Source: Bacteroidaceae bacterium
GTDB taxonomy: Bacteria; Bacteroidota; Bacteroidia; Bacteroidales; Bacteroidaceae
DNA length: 40,449 nt
Assembly: GCA_017467885.1 (NCBI GenBank)
Contig: JAFUKC010000003.1
Location: forward strand, 1 to 40,449
Direction of reading: 5' to 3'
The first letter of the stretch is position 1. Every line of letters begins with the position of its first letter. A model generated the notes under the pieces. That model ran no database searches. It was not told the origin of the DNA and saw only the letters and a program-made list of their open reading frames with translations. Below, piece after piece: positions 34,571-40,449 of the stretch. The translations under genes and the position numbers were made by a program.

Positions 34571-35608
34571 CTATATAATCGGAATATTCAACTCGCTGCA
34601 TTGCTTGCGCATATCCTCGGGCCAGATGCTGGCCTGTATCTCTCCAATGTGGGCTTTTCTCAATAACAGCATACACAGGCGCGATTGTCCTATTCCTCCC
34701 CCGATACTTAAAGGAAGTGTATCGTTAAGTAAACGTTGGTGAAAGAACAGTTTTGTGCGCTCTTCCTTACCTGATAGTTGCAGTTGTCTCAACAGTGCCT
34801 GTTTGTCTACCCTGATACCCATGGATGATAATTCCACAGCTTTCCCAAGTATGTCCGACCAAATGAAAAGGTCGCCGTTAAGGCCGTTGAATCCATCGCT
34901 GTTCGGTGTCGTATAGTCGTCGTAGTCGGGTGCCCTGTTGTCGTGTGGCTTGCCATCACCCAAAATTCCGCCAATACCGATTATGAATACGGCGCGATGC
35001 TCTCGTGTAATTTCCTCTTCGCGCTCTTTCGGAGTCAAGTTGGGGTAACGGCGTCGCAACTCTTCAGAGTGAATGAATTTTATCTCATGCGGTAACGATG
35101 GCTTAATCTGCGGGTAGTGTTCGCTTATGGTAAATTCGGTGTGCAGAATTGCCGAATATATGTCTTTTACAATCTCTTTGAGGAATTGCAGGCTGCGCTC
35201 TTTCTCGGTGATTACACGTTCCCAATCCCATTGGTCTACGTACAGAGAATGCAGGTTGTCGAGCTCTTCGTGTGCACGAATCGCATTCATATCGGTATAT
35301 ATGCCGTAACCTTCGGCTATATTATAGTCGGCAAGTGTCACACGTTTCCATTTTGCAAGCGAATGGACAACTTCGGCTACTGCTCCGTTCATATCTTCAA
35401 TGGGGAAACTTACTGCGTGTTCGTAGCCGTTAAGGTCGTCGTTGAGTCCTGTGCCCTGCAATACAAAAAGCGGTGCGGTTACACGTCGCAACCTTAACGT
35501 CGAAGAGAGGTTCAGCTGAAAAGTTTCTTTTATCTGTTTTATTGCCAACTCGGTCTGCTTAAGGTCGAGCAGCGGTCTGTATTCTTTTGGTAGATTATAA
35601 AGTTTCAT
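34571..35608 (-). CDS. asnA: Aspartate-ammonia ligase (asparagine synthetase A)
   Basis: 345 residues from the ATG at 35608 (an in-frame TTG at 35623 is not needed). It makes asparagine from aspartate, ATP and free ammonia, and has a class II tRNA-synthetase-like fold. Seen motifs: 'LRRVTAPLFVLQGTGLNDDL', 'AEVVHSLAKWKRVTLADYNI', 'GIYTDMNAIRAHEELDNLHS', 'YVDQWDWERVI' and 'PLSIGGGIGQSRLCMLLL'. It has no glutaminase domain, so it depends on ammonia. It has its own strong promoter and a leader of about 80 bases, and is followed by ung. Confidence 0.97.
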   Translation of the reverse strand: MKLYNLPKEYRPLLDLKQTELAIKQIKETFQLNLSSTLRLRRVTAPLFVLQGTGLNDDLNGYEHAVSFPIEDMNGAVAEVVHSLAKWKRVTLADYNIAEGYGIYTDMNAIRAHEELDNLHSLYVDQWDWERVITEKERSLQFLKEIVKDIYSAILHTEFTISEHYPQIKPSLPHEIKFIHSEELRRRYPNLTPKEREEEITREHRAVFIIGIGGILGDGKPHDNRAPDYDDYTTPNSDGFNGLNGDLFIWSDILGKAVELSSMGIRVDKQALLRQLQLSGKEERTKLFFHQRLLNDTLPLSIGGGIGQSRLCMLLLRKAHIGEIQASIWPEDMRKQCSELNIPII

Positions 35609-35693
35609 CTGTTTTTCTGACAAATTTTCAATAAAAATGGCTGTAAACTGTAAATTTTACGGTGTTTCTTTTCTAACTGTTTAATATTGCCAA

Positions 35694-35725
35694 CAAAGAT
35701 AGCTTGTTGGTTTTATAAATACAAA
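35694..35725 (-). promoter_or_regulatory. Promoter of asnA-ung
   Basis: On the minus strand TTTG (35725-35722) and TATCTTTG (35701-35694) are 20 bases apart. The predicted start is near 35687, leaving a leader of about 80 bases to the ATG at 35608. Confidence 0.78.
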
Positions 35726-35867
35726 AATATTGTTGTAATTTTTGTATTTTTATAAATAATAATGTATCATCTGCGTTTCACATGCTGCCATTCTTTGAAA
35801 CAATTGCCGTCTTTATTATTCTCTATTTAAATAATTTGTTGTATCTTCGTAGCGGTTTTTGCATGCA

Positions 35868-35941
35868 GGCCCCGTAGCTTAGCTGAATAGAGCGTCGGAT
35901 TCCGGTTCCGGAGGTCCTGGGTTTGAATCCCAGCGGGGTCA
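35868..35941 (+). tRNA. tRNA-Arg, anticodon CCG
   Basis: A complete 74-base cloverleaf: acceptor GGCCCCG with CGGGGTC (one G:T), D stem GCTT/GAGC, anticodon stem TCGGA/TCCGG around loop TTCCGGT (anticodon CCG, reading CGG), five-base variable loop, T stem CTGGG/CCCAG, discriminator A. CCA is not encoded. A TATCTTCG box at 35842-35849 is a likely -7 element. Confidence 0.97.
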
Positions 35942-35992
35942 CAAGCATGTTTGCTCTATACGCCTGTATTGTAAATGAAAAAATACTGAATA

Positions 35993-36940
35993 ATGTCGGC
36001 AATACTGTTTTCTGTTGTAAAGGCCTTTTGGTTTCTTATCTCTCTTCTCCCGTTAAGAGTGTTGTATTTCTTTTCCGATTTAATATTCTTCCCGATATAC
36101 TATCTTCTCCGCTATCGTCGTGATGTTGTACGGAAAAATCTTGTCGGCTCTTTCCCCGAGAAGTCGCTCGATGATATTGTACGTTTAGAGAAGAGATTCT
36201 ATCACTCTTTGTGCGACTATTTTATGGAGACTGTCAAACTATATGGCATGAGCGAGAAGCGTGTGCGTAAGCATATATCGTTTACCGGTGTCGATGCTGT
36301 AGAGGATGCTCTTGCACAAGGCTGTTCGGTGGTGGCATATATGGCGCATACGTTCAATTGGGAATTTGCAACAGCCATACCTCTCTTTCTTAAGAACAAG
36401 GAGGTTGTTGTAGGGCAGATATACCATCCGTTGGAAAACAAACATTTCGATGATTTCTTCCTGAAGTTGCGTGGTCAGTATAATTCGGAAAGTATCTCAA
36501 TGGCCTCTACGTTACGGCGTATAATAGAGATAGGTAAACAGAAGAAACAGTTTATAATAGGTTTTATAGCCGATCAGGTCCCTACCTGGAATTCAATTCA
36601 TCATTGGTTGACATTCTTTCATCGTGAGACACCTGTTTTTACAGGAACGGAGAAGATTGCACGTCGTACAGGCAGTGCTGTATTCTTTTTGCAGTTCAAA
36701 CGTGTGAAGCGAGGAAAATATGTTGCACATTTTATTCCCATGGCCCAAAATGCAGCCGACTTGCCCGAGCTTGAACTTACAAATATGTATTATCGTTTGT
36801 TGGAGGATAGTATTCGTGAAACTCCCGAATTGTGGCTATGGACACATAACAGGTGGAAACGTACGCGAAAGAAAATGGAGGAACGTGAGAGACGTCGTGC
36901 CGAGGCTAAGCGTCTGAAAGCCGCCGAACAGGCCGAGTAA
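35993..36940 (+). CDS. LpxL/HtrB-family lipid A acyltransferase
   Basis: 315 residues. An N-terminal membrane helix ('AFWFLISLLPLRVLYFFSDL') is followed by the acyltransferase motif 'VVAYMAHTFNWEFATAIP' (His-X4-Glu) and 'IGFIADQVPTWNSIHHWLTF' with 'ETPVFTGTEKIARRTGSAVF'. It transfers a secondary acyl chain to lipid A at the inner membrane. The C-terminus is a Lys/Arg/Glu-rich helix. It begins 52 bases after tRNA-Arg and may share its transcript. The exact acyl position cannot be told. Confidence 0.93.
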   Translation: MSAILFSVVKAFWFLISLLPLRVLYFFSDLIFFPIYYLLRYRRDVVRKNLVGSFPEKSLDDIVRLEKRFYHSLCDYFMETVKLYGMSEKRVRKHISFTGVDAVEDALAQGCSVVAYMAHTFNWEFATAIPLFLKNKEVVVGQIYHPLENKHFDDFFLKLRGQYNSESISMASTLRRIIEIGKQKKQFIIGFIADQVPTWNSIHHWLTFFHRETPVFTGTEKIARRTGSAVFFLQFKRVKRGKYVAHFIPMAQNAADLPELELTNMYYRLLEDSIRETPELWLWTHNRWKRTRKKMEERERRRAEAKRLKAAEQAE

Positions 36941-36979
36941 GCAACAAAAAACAGTCCCTTGGGACTGTTTTTTTGTTGC
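36941..36979. terminator. Bidirectional terminator between the acyltransferase gene and proS
   Basis: GCAACAAAAAACAGTCCC (36941-36958) pairs with the T-rich 36961-36979, giving a stem with an A-run on one side and a T-run on the other. It therefore serves both convergent genes. It starts directly after the acyltransferase stop. Confidence 0.93.
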
Positions 36980-36998
36980 TTACTCTTTAAACTGTTTC

Positions 36999-38480
36999 TT
37001 AATATGCTCTTGCAAACAATACGCGACGTGCCGAGGGTTTGCCTGTAACCATGCAGGTACCCGGTGTTTGGTCGAAGTCGCCATAAGGAATACAGCGAAT
37101 TGTTGCTTTAGTATCGTTCTTGATAAGTTCTTCGGTCTCGGGTGTTCCGTCCCAATGTGCAAGGATGAAGCCGCCTTTTTCAATCTCTGTTTTGAACTCT
37201 TCGTATGTATCTACGCTGCGAGTGTTGGCAATACGCATGTCCAAAGCTTTCTTGTGCAGGTTCTTCTGTATATCGTCAAGTAATCCTTGTACATATTGGC
37301 ATATACCCTCGATGGGGCGTGTCTCCTTCTCCAATGTGTCGCGACGCATAACCTCTATTGTGCCGTTATCGAGGTCGCGTGCACCAAGTACCAAACGTAC
37401 AGGCACACCCTTAAGCTCGTAATCGGCGAATTTGAATCCGGGGCGACGGTTGTCGGCGTTGTCGTATTTTACGCTAATACCCAACGATTTAAGTTCGGCT
37501 GTCAGTTCGGCGACTTTGCTGTCGATTGTGTTCAACTGCTCCTGATTTTTGTATATGGGGACGATTACAACCTGTATGGGTGCAAGTGCAGGTGGAAGTA
37601 CCAAACCGTTATCGTCGGAGTGTGTCATGATAAGTGCGCCCATCAAACGTGTAGATACTCCCCACGATGTGGCCCAAACCGATTCCAAATTGTTTTCCTT
37701 GTTGACAAACTGAACATTGAAAGCCTTTGCAAAATTCCGGCCGAGGAAGTGCGATGTTCCGCATTGCAGTGCTTTACCATCCTGCATCAAGCCTTCAATA
37801 GTATATGTATCCAATGCGCCGGCAAAGCGCTCGTTGGCCGATTTTACACCCATTATCACCGGCAATGCCATATAATTGTTTGCAAAGTCGTTGTATACGT
37901 GCAACATAGTTTGTGCCTCCTCCTCAGCCTCTTCGCGAGTGGCATGTGCAGTGTGTCCCTCTTGCCACAAGAACTCGGCTGTACGCAGGAATAGGCGTGT
38001 GCGCATCTCCCAACGCATCACATTTGCCCATTGGTTTACCCTCAAAGGCAGGTCGCGGTACGATTGAATCCAGTTCTTGAATGTACTCCATATAATTGTT
38101 TCCGATGTTGGGCGTATAATCATCTCCTCCTCCAATTTTGCAGCAGGGTCTACTATTATACCGCTGCCATCTTCTGCATTTTTCAGACGGTAGTGTGTTA
38201 CAACGGCACACTCCTTGGCAAAGCCTTCTACATGCTCGGCTTCACGACTTAAAAACGATTTTGGGATGAGCAAAGGGAAATATGCATTTGAAATACCGTT
38301 CTCTTTGAATTTGTCATCCAGTATGCGTTGCATCTTCTCCCATATAGCATAGCCATAGGGCTTAATTACCATGCAGCCTCTTACGGGTGACTGTTCGGCT
38401 AAATCGGCTTTCAATACCAGGTCGTTATACCATTGCGAATAGCTTTCGCTGCGTTTAGTCAAATCTTTTAGCTCTGCCAT
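36999..38480 (-). CDS. proS: Prolyl-tRNA synthetase, archaeal/eukaryotic type
   Basis: 493 residues. Class II motifs are visible: '[11 protein letters not shown]' and '[16 protein letters not shown]'; motif 2 '[20 protein letters not shown]' with '[20 protein letters not shown]'; motif 3 '[20 protein letters not shown]' (Gly-Ala form). It lacks the long editing insert of the E. coli-type enzyme and ends in the ProS3 C-terminal domain '[20 protein letters not shown]', finishing in AY. It charges tRNA-Pro and looks fully intact. Weak -7-like boxes occur at 38517-38532 on the minus strand. Confidence 0.97.
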   Translation of the reverse strand: MAELKDLTKRSESYSQWYNDLVLKADLAEQSPVRGCMVIKPYGYAIWEKMQRILDDKFKENGISNAYFPLLIPKSFLSREAEHVEGFAKECAVVTHYRLKNAEDGSGIIVDPAAKLEEEMIIRPTSETIIWSTFKNWIQSYRDLPLRVNQWANVMRWEMRTRLFLRTAEFLWQEGHTAHATREEAEEEAQTMLHVYNDFANNYMALPVIMGVKSANERFAGALDTYTIEGLMQDGKALQCGTSHFLGRNFAKAFNVQFVNKENNLESVWATSWGVSTRLMGALIMTHSDDNGLVLPPALAPIQVVIVPIYKNQEQLNTIDSKVAELTAELKSLGISVKYDNADNRRPGFKFADYELKGVPVRLVLGARDLDNGTIEVMRRDTLEKETRPIEGICQYVQGLLDDIQKNLHKKALDMRIANTRSVDTYEEFKTEIEKGGFILAHWDGTPETEELIKNDTKATIRCIPYGDFDQTPGTCMVTGKPSARRVLFARAY

Positions 38481-38588
38481 ATTGTTGTTATATTGGTTAC
38501 ATAATTAAATTTGTCGCGAAATTACAAAAATAAATCGTATATGTACACATTATTTGCAACTTTGGCACGTTATATCCCGAAAAATTTA

Positions 38589-38596
38589 TAACTTCG
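38589..38596 (+). promoter_or_regulatory. Possible -7 box of the OmpA-like gene
   Basis: TAACTTCG fits the TAnnTTCG variant. The nearest TTTG (38561-38564) is 24 bases upstream, a little farther than usual. The leader to 38661 would be about 60 bases. Confidence 0.4.
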
Positions 38597-38660
38597 CCAT
38601 CGAAAAAGGCACTTACAGGCCTGTTCCGTTGTTCTGAACAATTATAATAAATACATAATT

Positions 38661-39347
38661 ATGAATACTAAAGTTTTTAAAACATTGTGTCTGGCTCTAT
38701 GTGCCGCTTTTCTTTTCGGTTCTTGTGGTAGTATGAATAATACAACCAAAGGTGGTCTTATCGGTGCCGGTGGCGGCGCATTGCTCGGTGCTGTTGTTGG
38801 TAAACTTGCAGGTAACACCGCTGTAGGTGCAGCAGTGGGTACAGCAGTTGGAACAGGCGCCGGTATTATTATAGGAAAGAGAATGGATAATGCAGCCGAG
38901 GCTGCCGCACAAGTGAAGAGTGCAACTGTTGAGACTGTTACCGATGCAAATAATCTTACAGCAGTGAAGGTTACATTCGACTCGGGTGTATTGTTTGCAA
39001 CAAATATGTACGACTTGAATGCCGATGCTAAAAAGAATCTTGCACAGTTTGCCGATGTGCTAAAGGAGTACAATGATGCCGATGTTGCAATTTACGGTCA
39101 CACCGATTCTACAGGTAGCGACAGAGTGAATGATCCGCTTTCGGTAAATCGTGCCAACTCGGTTGCAAGTTATCTTAAGTCGTTGGGTGTATCTCCTTCG
39201 CAAATAAAGAGTATCGAGGGTTTTGGTTCCAAAGAGCCTGTTGCCGATAATACAACACCCGAAGGACGTGCGAAGAATCGTCGTGTCGAGGTGTATATGT
39301 ATGCAAGCGAGGCGATGATAAAGAATGCCAATCAGCAGTCAAAATAA
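38661..39347 (+). CDS. OmpA-family lipoprotein with glycine-zipper region
   Basis: 228 residues. The signal peptide ends in lipobox FGSC (Cys22). Residues about 31-75 are Gly/Ala-rich ('GGLIGAGGGALLGAVVGKLA' then 'GNTAVGAAVGTAVGTGAGII'), a glycine zipper that can pack in a membrane. The C-terminal OmpA domain (about 110-222) has 'VAIYGHTDSTGSDRVNDPLS', 'VNRANSVASYLKSLGVSP' and 'GRAKNRRVEVYM', with the Asp and Arg that bind diaminopimelate. It should tether the outer membrane to peptidoglycan. Confidence 0.94.
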   Translation: MNTKVFKTLCLALCAAFLFGSCGSMNNTTKGGLIGAGGGALLGAVVGKLAGNTAVGAAVGTAVGTGAGIIIGKRMDNAAEAAAQVKSATVETVTDANNLTAVKVTFDSGVLFATNMYDLNADAKKNLAQFADVLKEYNDADVAIYGHTDSTGSDRVNDPLSVNRANSVASYLKSLGVSPSQIKSIEGFGSKEPVADNTTPEGRAKNRRVEVYMYASEAMIKNANQQSK

Positions 39348-39362
39348 TCTGCAAATAAAACA

Positions 39363-39413
39363 GATAATATAAAAGTCAAAAGGTGAATATCACCTTTTGA
39401 CTTTTATATTATC
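39363..39413. terminator. Perfect 24-bp inverted repeat between convergent genes
   Basis: Positions 39363-39386 are exactly complementary to 39390-39413 around a three-base loop. It lies between the OmpA-like gene and the convergent cytidylyltransferase gene, touching the latter's stop codon. It probably ends both transcripts, although no long T-run is present. Confidence 0.8.
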
Positions 39414-39831
39414 AGGATATTTTCTCTCTTAAAATCGAGGAAGATATGCCATCGGTGTGTGGCAGATAAACAATCTCTACGCCCACCTGTGAAAATTCCT
39501 CTTCGTACTTCTTCCATTGTGGTGTACCTTGCCAATCGGAGCCGACAAACATTCTGTGGAATTGCAGGTTCTCCCATGCTCCGAATTTGTTCTTGTCGGT
39601 TTGTGCAACAACCTTGTCAACATATCTGATGGCTTCTATTATGCTCCGCCTATCTTCAAATGGTATTATTGGTGTCTTGTTCTTTTCCCGCTCTACCAAT
39701 TCGTCGGTGCTCACACCCACTATAAGTATATCGCATTGTTCTTTAGCCCTTCGCAAAATGTTCAGGTGGCCGACGTGAAACATGTCATACACTCCTGTAG
39801 TGTATCCTATAATCGGTTTGTCGTTCTTCAT
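39412..39831 (-). CDS. TagD/RfaE-like cytidylyltransferase
   Basis: 139 residues from the ATG at 39831; the longer frame would need a TTG start. 'IIGYTTGVYDMFHVGHLNIL' holds the HxGH nucleotide-binding site, 'IVGVSTDELVEREKNKTPII' and 'FEDRRSIIEAIRYVD' are typical of glycerol-3-phosphate cytidylyltransferases, and 'GISSSILREKI' replaces the usual ISTTxI motif. It would join CTP to a sugar- or polyol-phosphate, giving CDP-activated units for surface polymers. The true substrate is unknown. Confidence 0.9.
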   Translation of the reverse strand: MKNDKPIIGYTTGVYDMFHVGHLNILRRAKEQCDILIVGVSTDELVEREKNKTPIIPFEDRRSIIEAIRYVDKVVAQTDKNKFGAWENLQFHRMFVGSDWQGTPQWKKYEEEFSQVGVEIVYLPHTDGISSSILREKIS

Positions 39832-39857
39832 AATATCTTTCAAAAGATTCTCTTAAG

Positions 39858-39889
39858 CAAAAGTATAAGTTTTAAACCGAAATGACAAA
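39858..39889 (-). promoter_or_regulatory. Promoter of the cytidylyltransferase gene
   Basis: On the minus strand TTTG (39889-39886) and TACTTTTG (39865-39858) are 20 bases apart. The predicted start near 39851 gives a leader of about 20 bases to the ATG at 39831. Confidence 0.78.
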
Positions 39890-39983
39890 TTTTTCGTATT
39901 CATAATATATCTTATATGTAAAATTACCCTAACAGGTGAATAAAGAATGTGGCTCGCTTACGGTGCCGGATATTTTTTCTGGA

Positions 39984-40030
39984 ATTACCATTGGCAATGG
40001 CTTAGCATAAAGTCATAGCAAAAGTAATTT
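39984..40030. repeat. 47-base hairpin-like intergenic repeat, copy 2
   Basis: It matches 26477-26523 at 39 of 47 positions, same orientation. ACGGTGCCGGA lies upstream (39960-39970); the same sequence is present, inverted, on the other side of copy 1. Confidence 0.7.
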
Positions 40031-40045
40031 CTATTATTATTAAAT

Positions 40046-40075
40046 AGAGCAGAGATCCTCCCGGATGTCTGCTCT
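40046..40075 (-). terminator. Hairpin, probable terminator of the leftward gene at the right edge
   Basis: AGAGCAGA (40046-40053) pairs with TCTGCTCT (40068-40075), with an inner ATCC/GGAT stem. Read leftward it is followed by the T/A-rich TTTAATAATAATAG. It could end transcripts entering from the right edge. Confidence 0.65.
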
Positions 40076-40151
40076 GAAAACCTTATTTATTAATTTAATT
40101 AATGGGGCCACATGAGAACCGGACTCCATTAAAGTGTAGTCAAATCTTTGT

Positions 40152-40270
40152 TAAAAGTATCTTACTTGCTCCAAAGCCCGTGTCAACGAGTTAAACCAAA
40201 CTTGTTTGGGTTAACAACGAGTGCAACCGGGGTTCGGAACAAATTTATTTACTCCAAAGGTTACCCCATT
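40152..40270 (-). repeat. Two extra copies of a gene 3' end (downstream remnants)
   Basis: On the minus strand the stop-containing end of the right-edge gene recurs twice. Around 40245-40270 the frame reads QWGNLWSK-stop; around 40162-40179 it reads HGLWSK-stop. A 22-base stretch at 40152-40173 is identical to 40388-40409. The copy at 40245 is preceded by about 40 codons without a stop, back to a TGA near 40363-40365, but I see no start for it. They look like partial duplicates of a coding end rather than separate genes. Confidence 0.7.
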
Positions 40271-40397
40271 GACTGCGCCCGATAATCGGGCTTGTCGAAA
40301 CTGCTTTTGTTCGTTTCGCAATTGCAAACGAGTTTGCATTGCACTCACTTACTCGCAGTTTTCACCACTCGCGGCTCGTGGGGTACGTAAAAGTATC

Positions 40398-40449
40398 TTA
40401 CTTGCTCCAGAGGTTACCCCACTCGCCGCGACGGCCACCGTCGAGAGCC
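40398..40449 (-). CDS. 3' end of a leftward gene entering from the right edge
   Basis: The final codons read ALDGGRRGEWGNLWSK-stop (TAA at 40400-40398). The choice of frame is supported because the same ending, WGNLWSK-stop, is kept in a second copy at 40245 with synonymous changes (CTC/CTT, AGC/AGT, AAG/AAA). A basic, Gly-rich tail ending in Trp-Ser-Lys does not identify a family for me. Everything upstream is outside the window. Confidence 0.5.
   Translation of the reverse strand, partial: ALDGGRRGEWGNLWSK

Noticed and set aside
35868-36940. Integrated element at the tRNA-Arg 3' end
   Set aside because: No integrase gene and no repeat of the tRNA 3' end were seen downstream; the acyltransferase gene follows directly.
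40030-40449. CRISPR array at the right edge
   Set aside because: The repeats are a gene 3' end with uneven spacing and no regular repeat-spacer pattern; no cas genes are present.

Overview
The window reads as a chromosomal segment of a gut-type anaerobic member of the order Bacteroidales. The evidence is the gene content: DUF4270, DUF4836 and DUF3822 proteins, a FAS1 lipoprotein, reverse rubrerythrin, archaeal-type ProS, SecA with a zinc tail, and many MKK-type lipoprotein signals. The promoters agree: they carry the Bacteroidetes pattern TTTG, 19-21 bases, TAnnTTTG, and Shine-Dalgarno sequences are mostly absent. Genus and species cannot be set from the sequence alone. Nearly all of it is dense, intact, core-type coding sequence; mobile or repeated DNA is confined to the two edges and a few intergenic spots.

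Layout. The left edge (1-82) is the 5' end of an IS30-family transposase running out of the window. Bases 424-2681 hold a truncated glycogen-synthase-like protein overlapping a DUF4270 lipoprotein. Bases 2870-9426 are a five-gene leftward efflux operon: TetR regulator, TolC-like channel, adaptor lipoprotein, HAE1-type RND pump and a small PII-like protein. Then follow, leftward, clpB, nadE and a large FAS1 lipoprotein. Around 16.7 kb back-to-back promoters fire leftward into the FAS1 gene and rightward into a PerR-like regulator and reverse rubrerythrin. Bases 17.9-19.1 kb hold a DUF486 membrane protein and a TtcA-like tRNA thiolase. The rightward group secA, an acidic unknown protein and bcp is followed by a leftward LysM glucosaminidase, then cdd, a low-molecular-weight tyrosine phosphatase and ruvC. 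A DUF4836 lipoprotein, a divergent ABC ATPase and an FtsX-like permease form a compact unit (26.7-30.2 kb). It faces a leftward operon of a pilin-like anchored protein, DUF3822 and rsmD. The remainder holds a RecD-like helicase, asnA-ung, tRNA-Arg(CCG), an LpxL/HtrB-type acyltransferase, proS, an OmpA-type lipoprotein and a TagD-like cytidylyltransferase. The last 600 bases are non-coding apart from the tail of a leftward gene, and are full of hairpins and repeats.

How the parts work together. Envelope functions dominate: drug efflux, protein export, lipid A acylation, peptidoglycan trimming and several surface lipoproteins. A second theme is oxygen and stress defence (PerR-like, rubrerythrin, Bcp, ClpB), and a third is DNA repair (ung, ruvC, RecD-like helicase). 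Nitrogen assimilation looks ammonia-centred: AsnA is the ammonia-dependent enzyme, and the glutaminase half of NadE has lost its catalytic cysteine.

Most notable: (1) Gly in place of the catalytic Cys of the NadE glutaminase domain; (2) three copies of one gene 3' end (Trp-Ser-Lys-stop) within about 250 bases at the right edge; (3) long perfect inverted repeats beside several genes, one of them a loopless 36-base palindrome inside the efflux operon; (4) a 47-base hairpin-like repeat in two intergenic regions 13.5 kb apart; (5) an ABC system with altered Walker A, signature and H-loop next to a DUF4836 lipoprotein.
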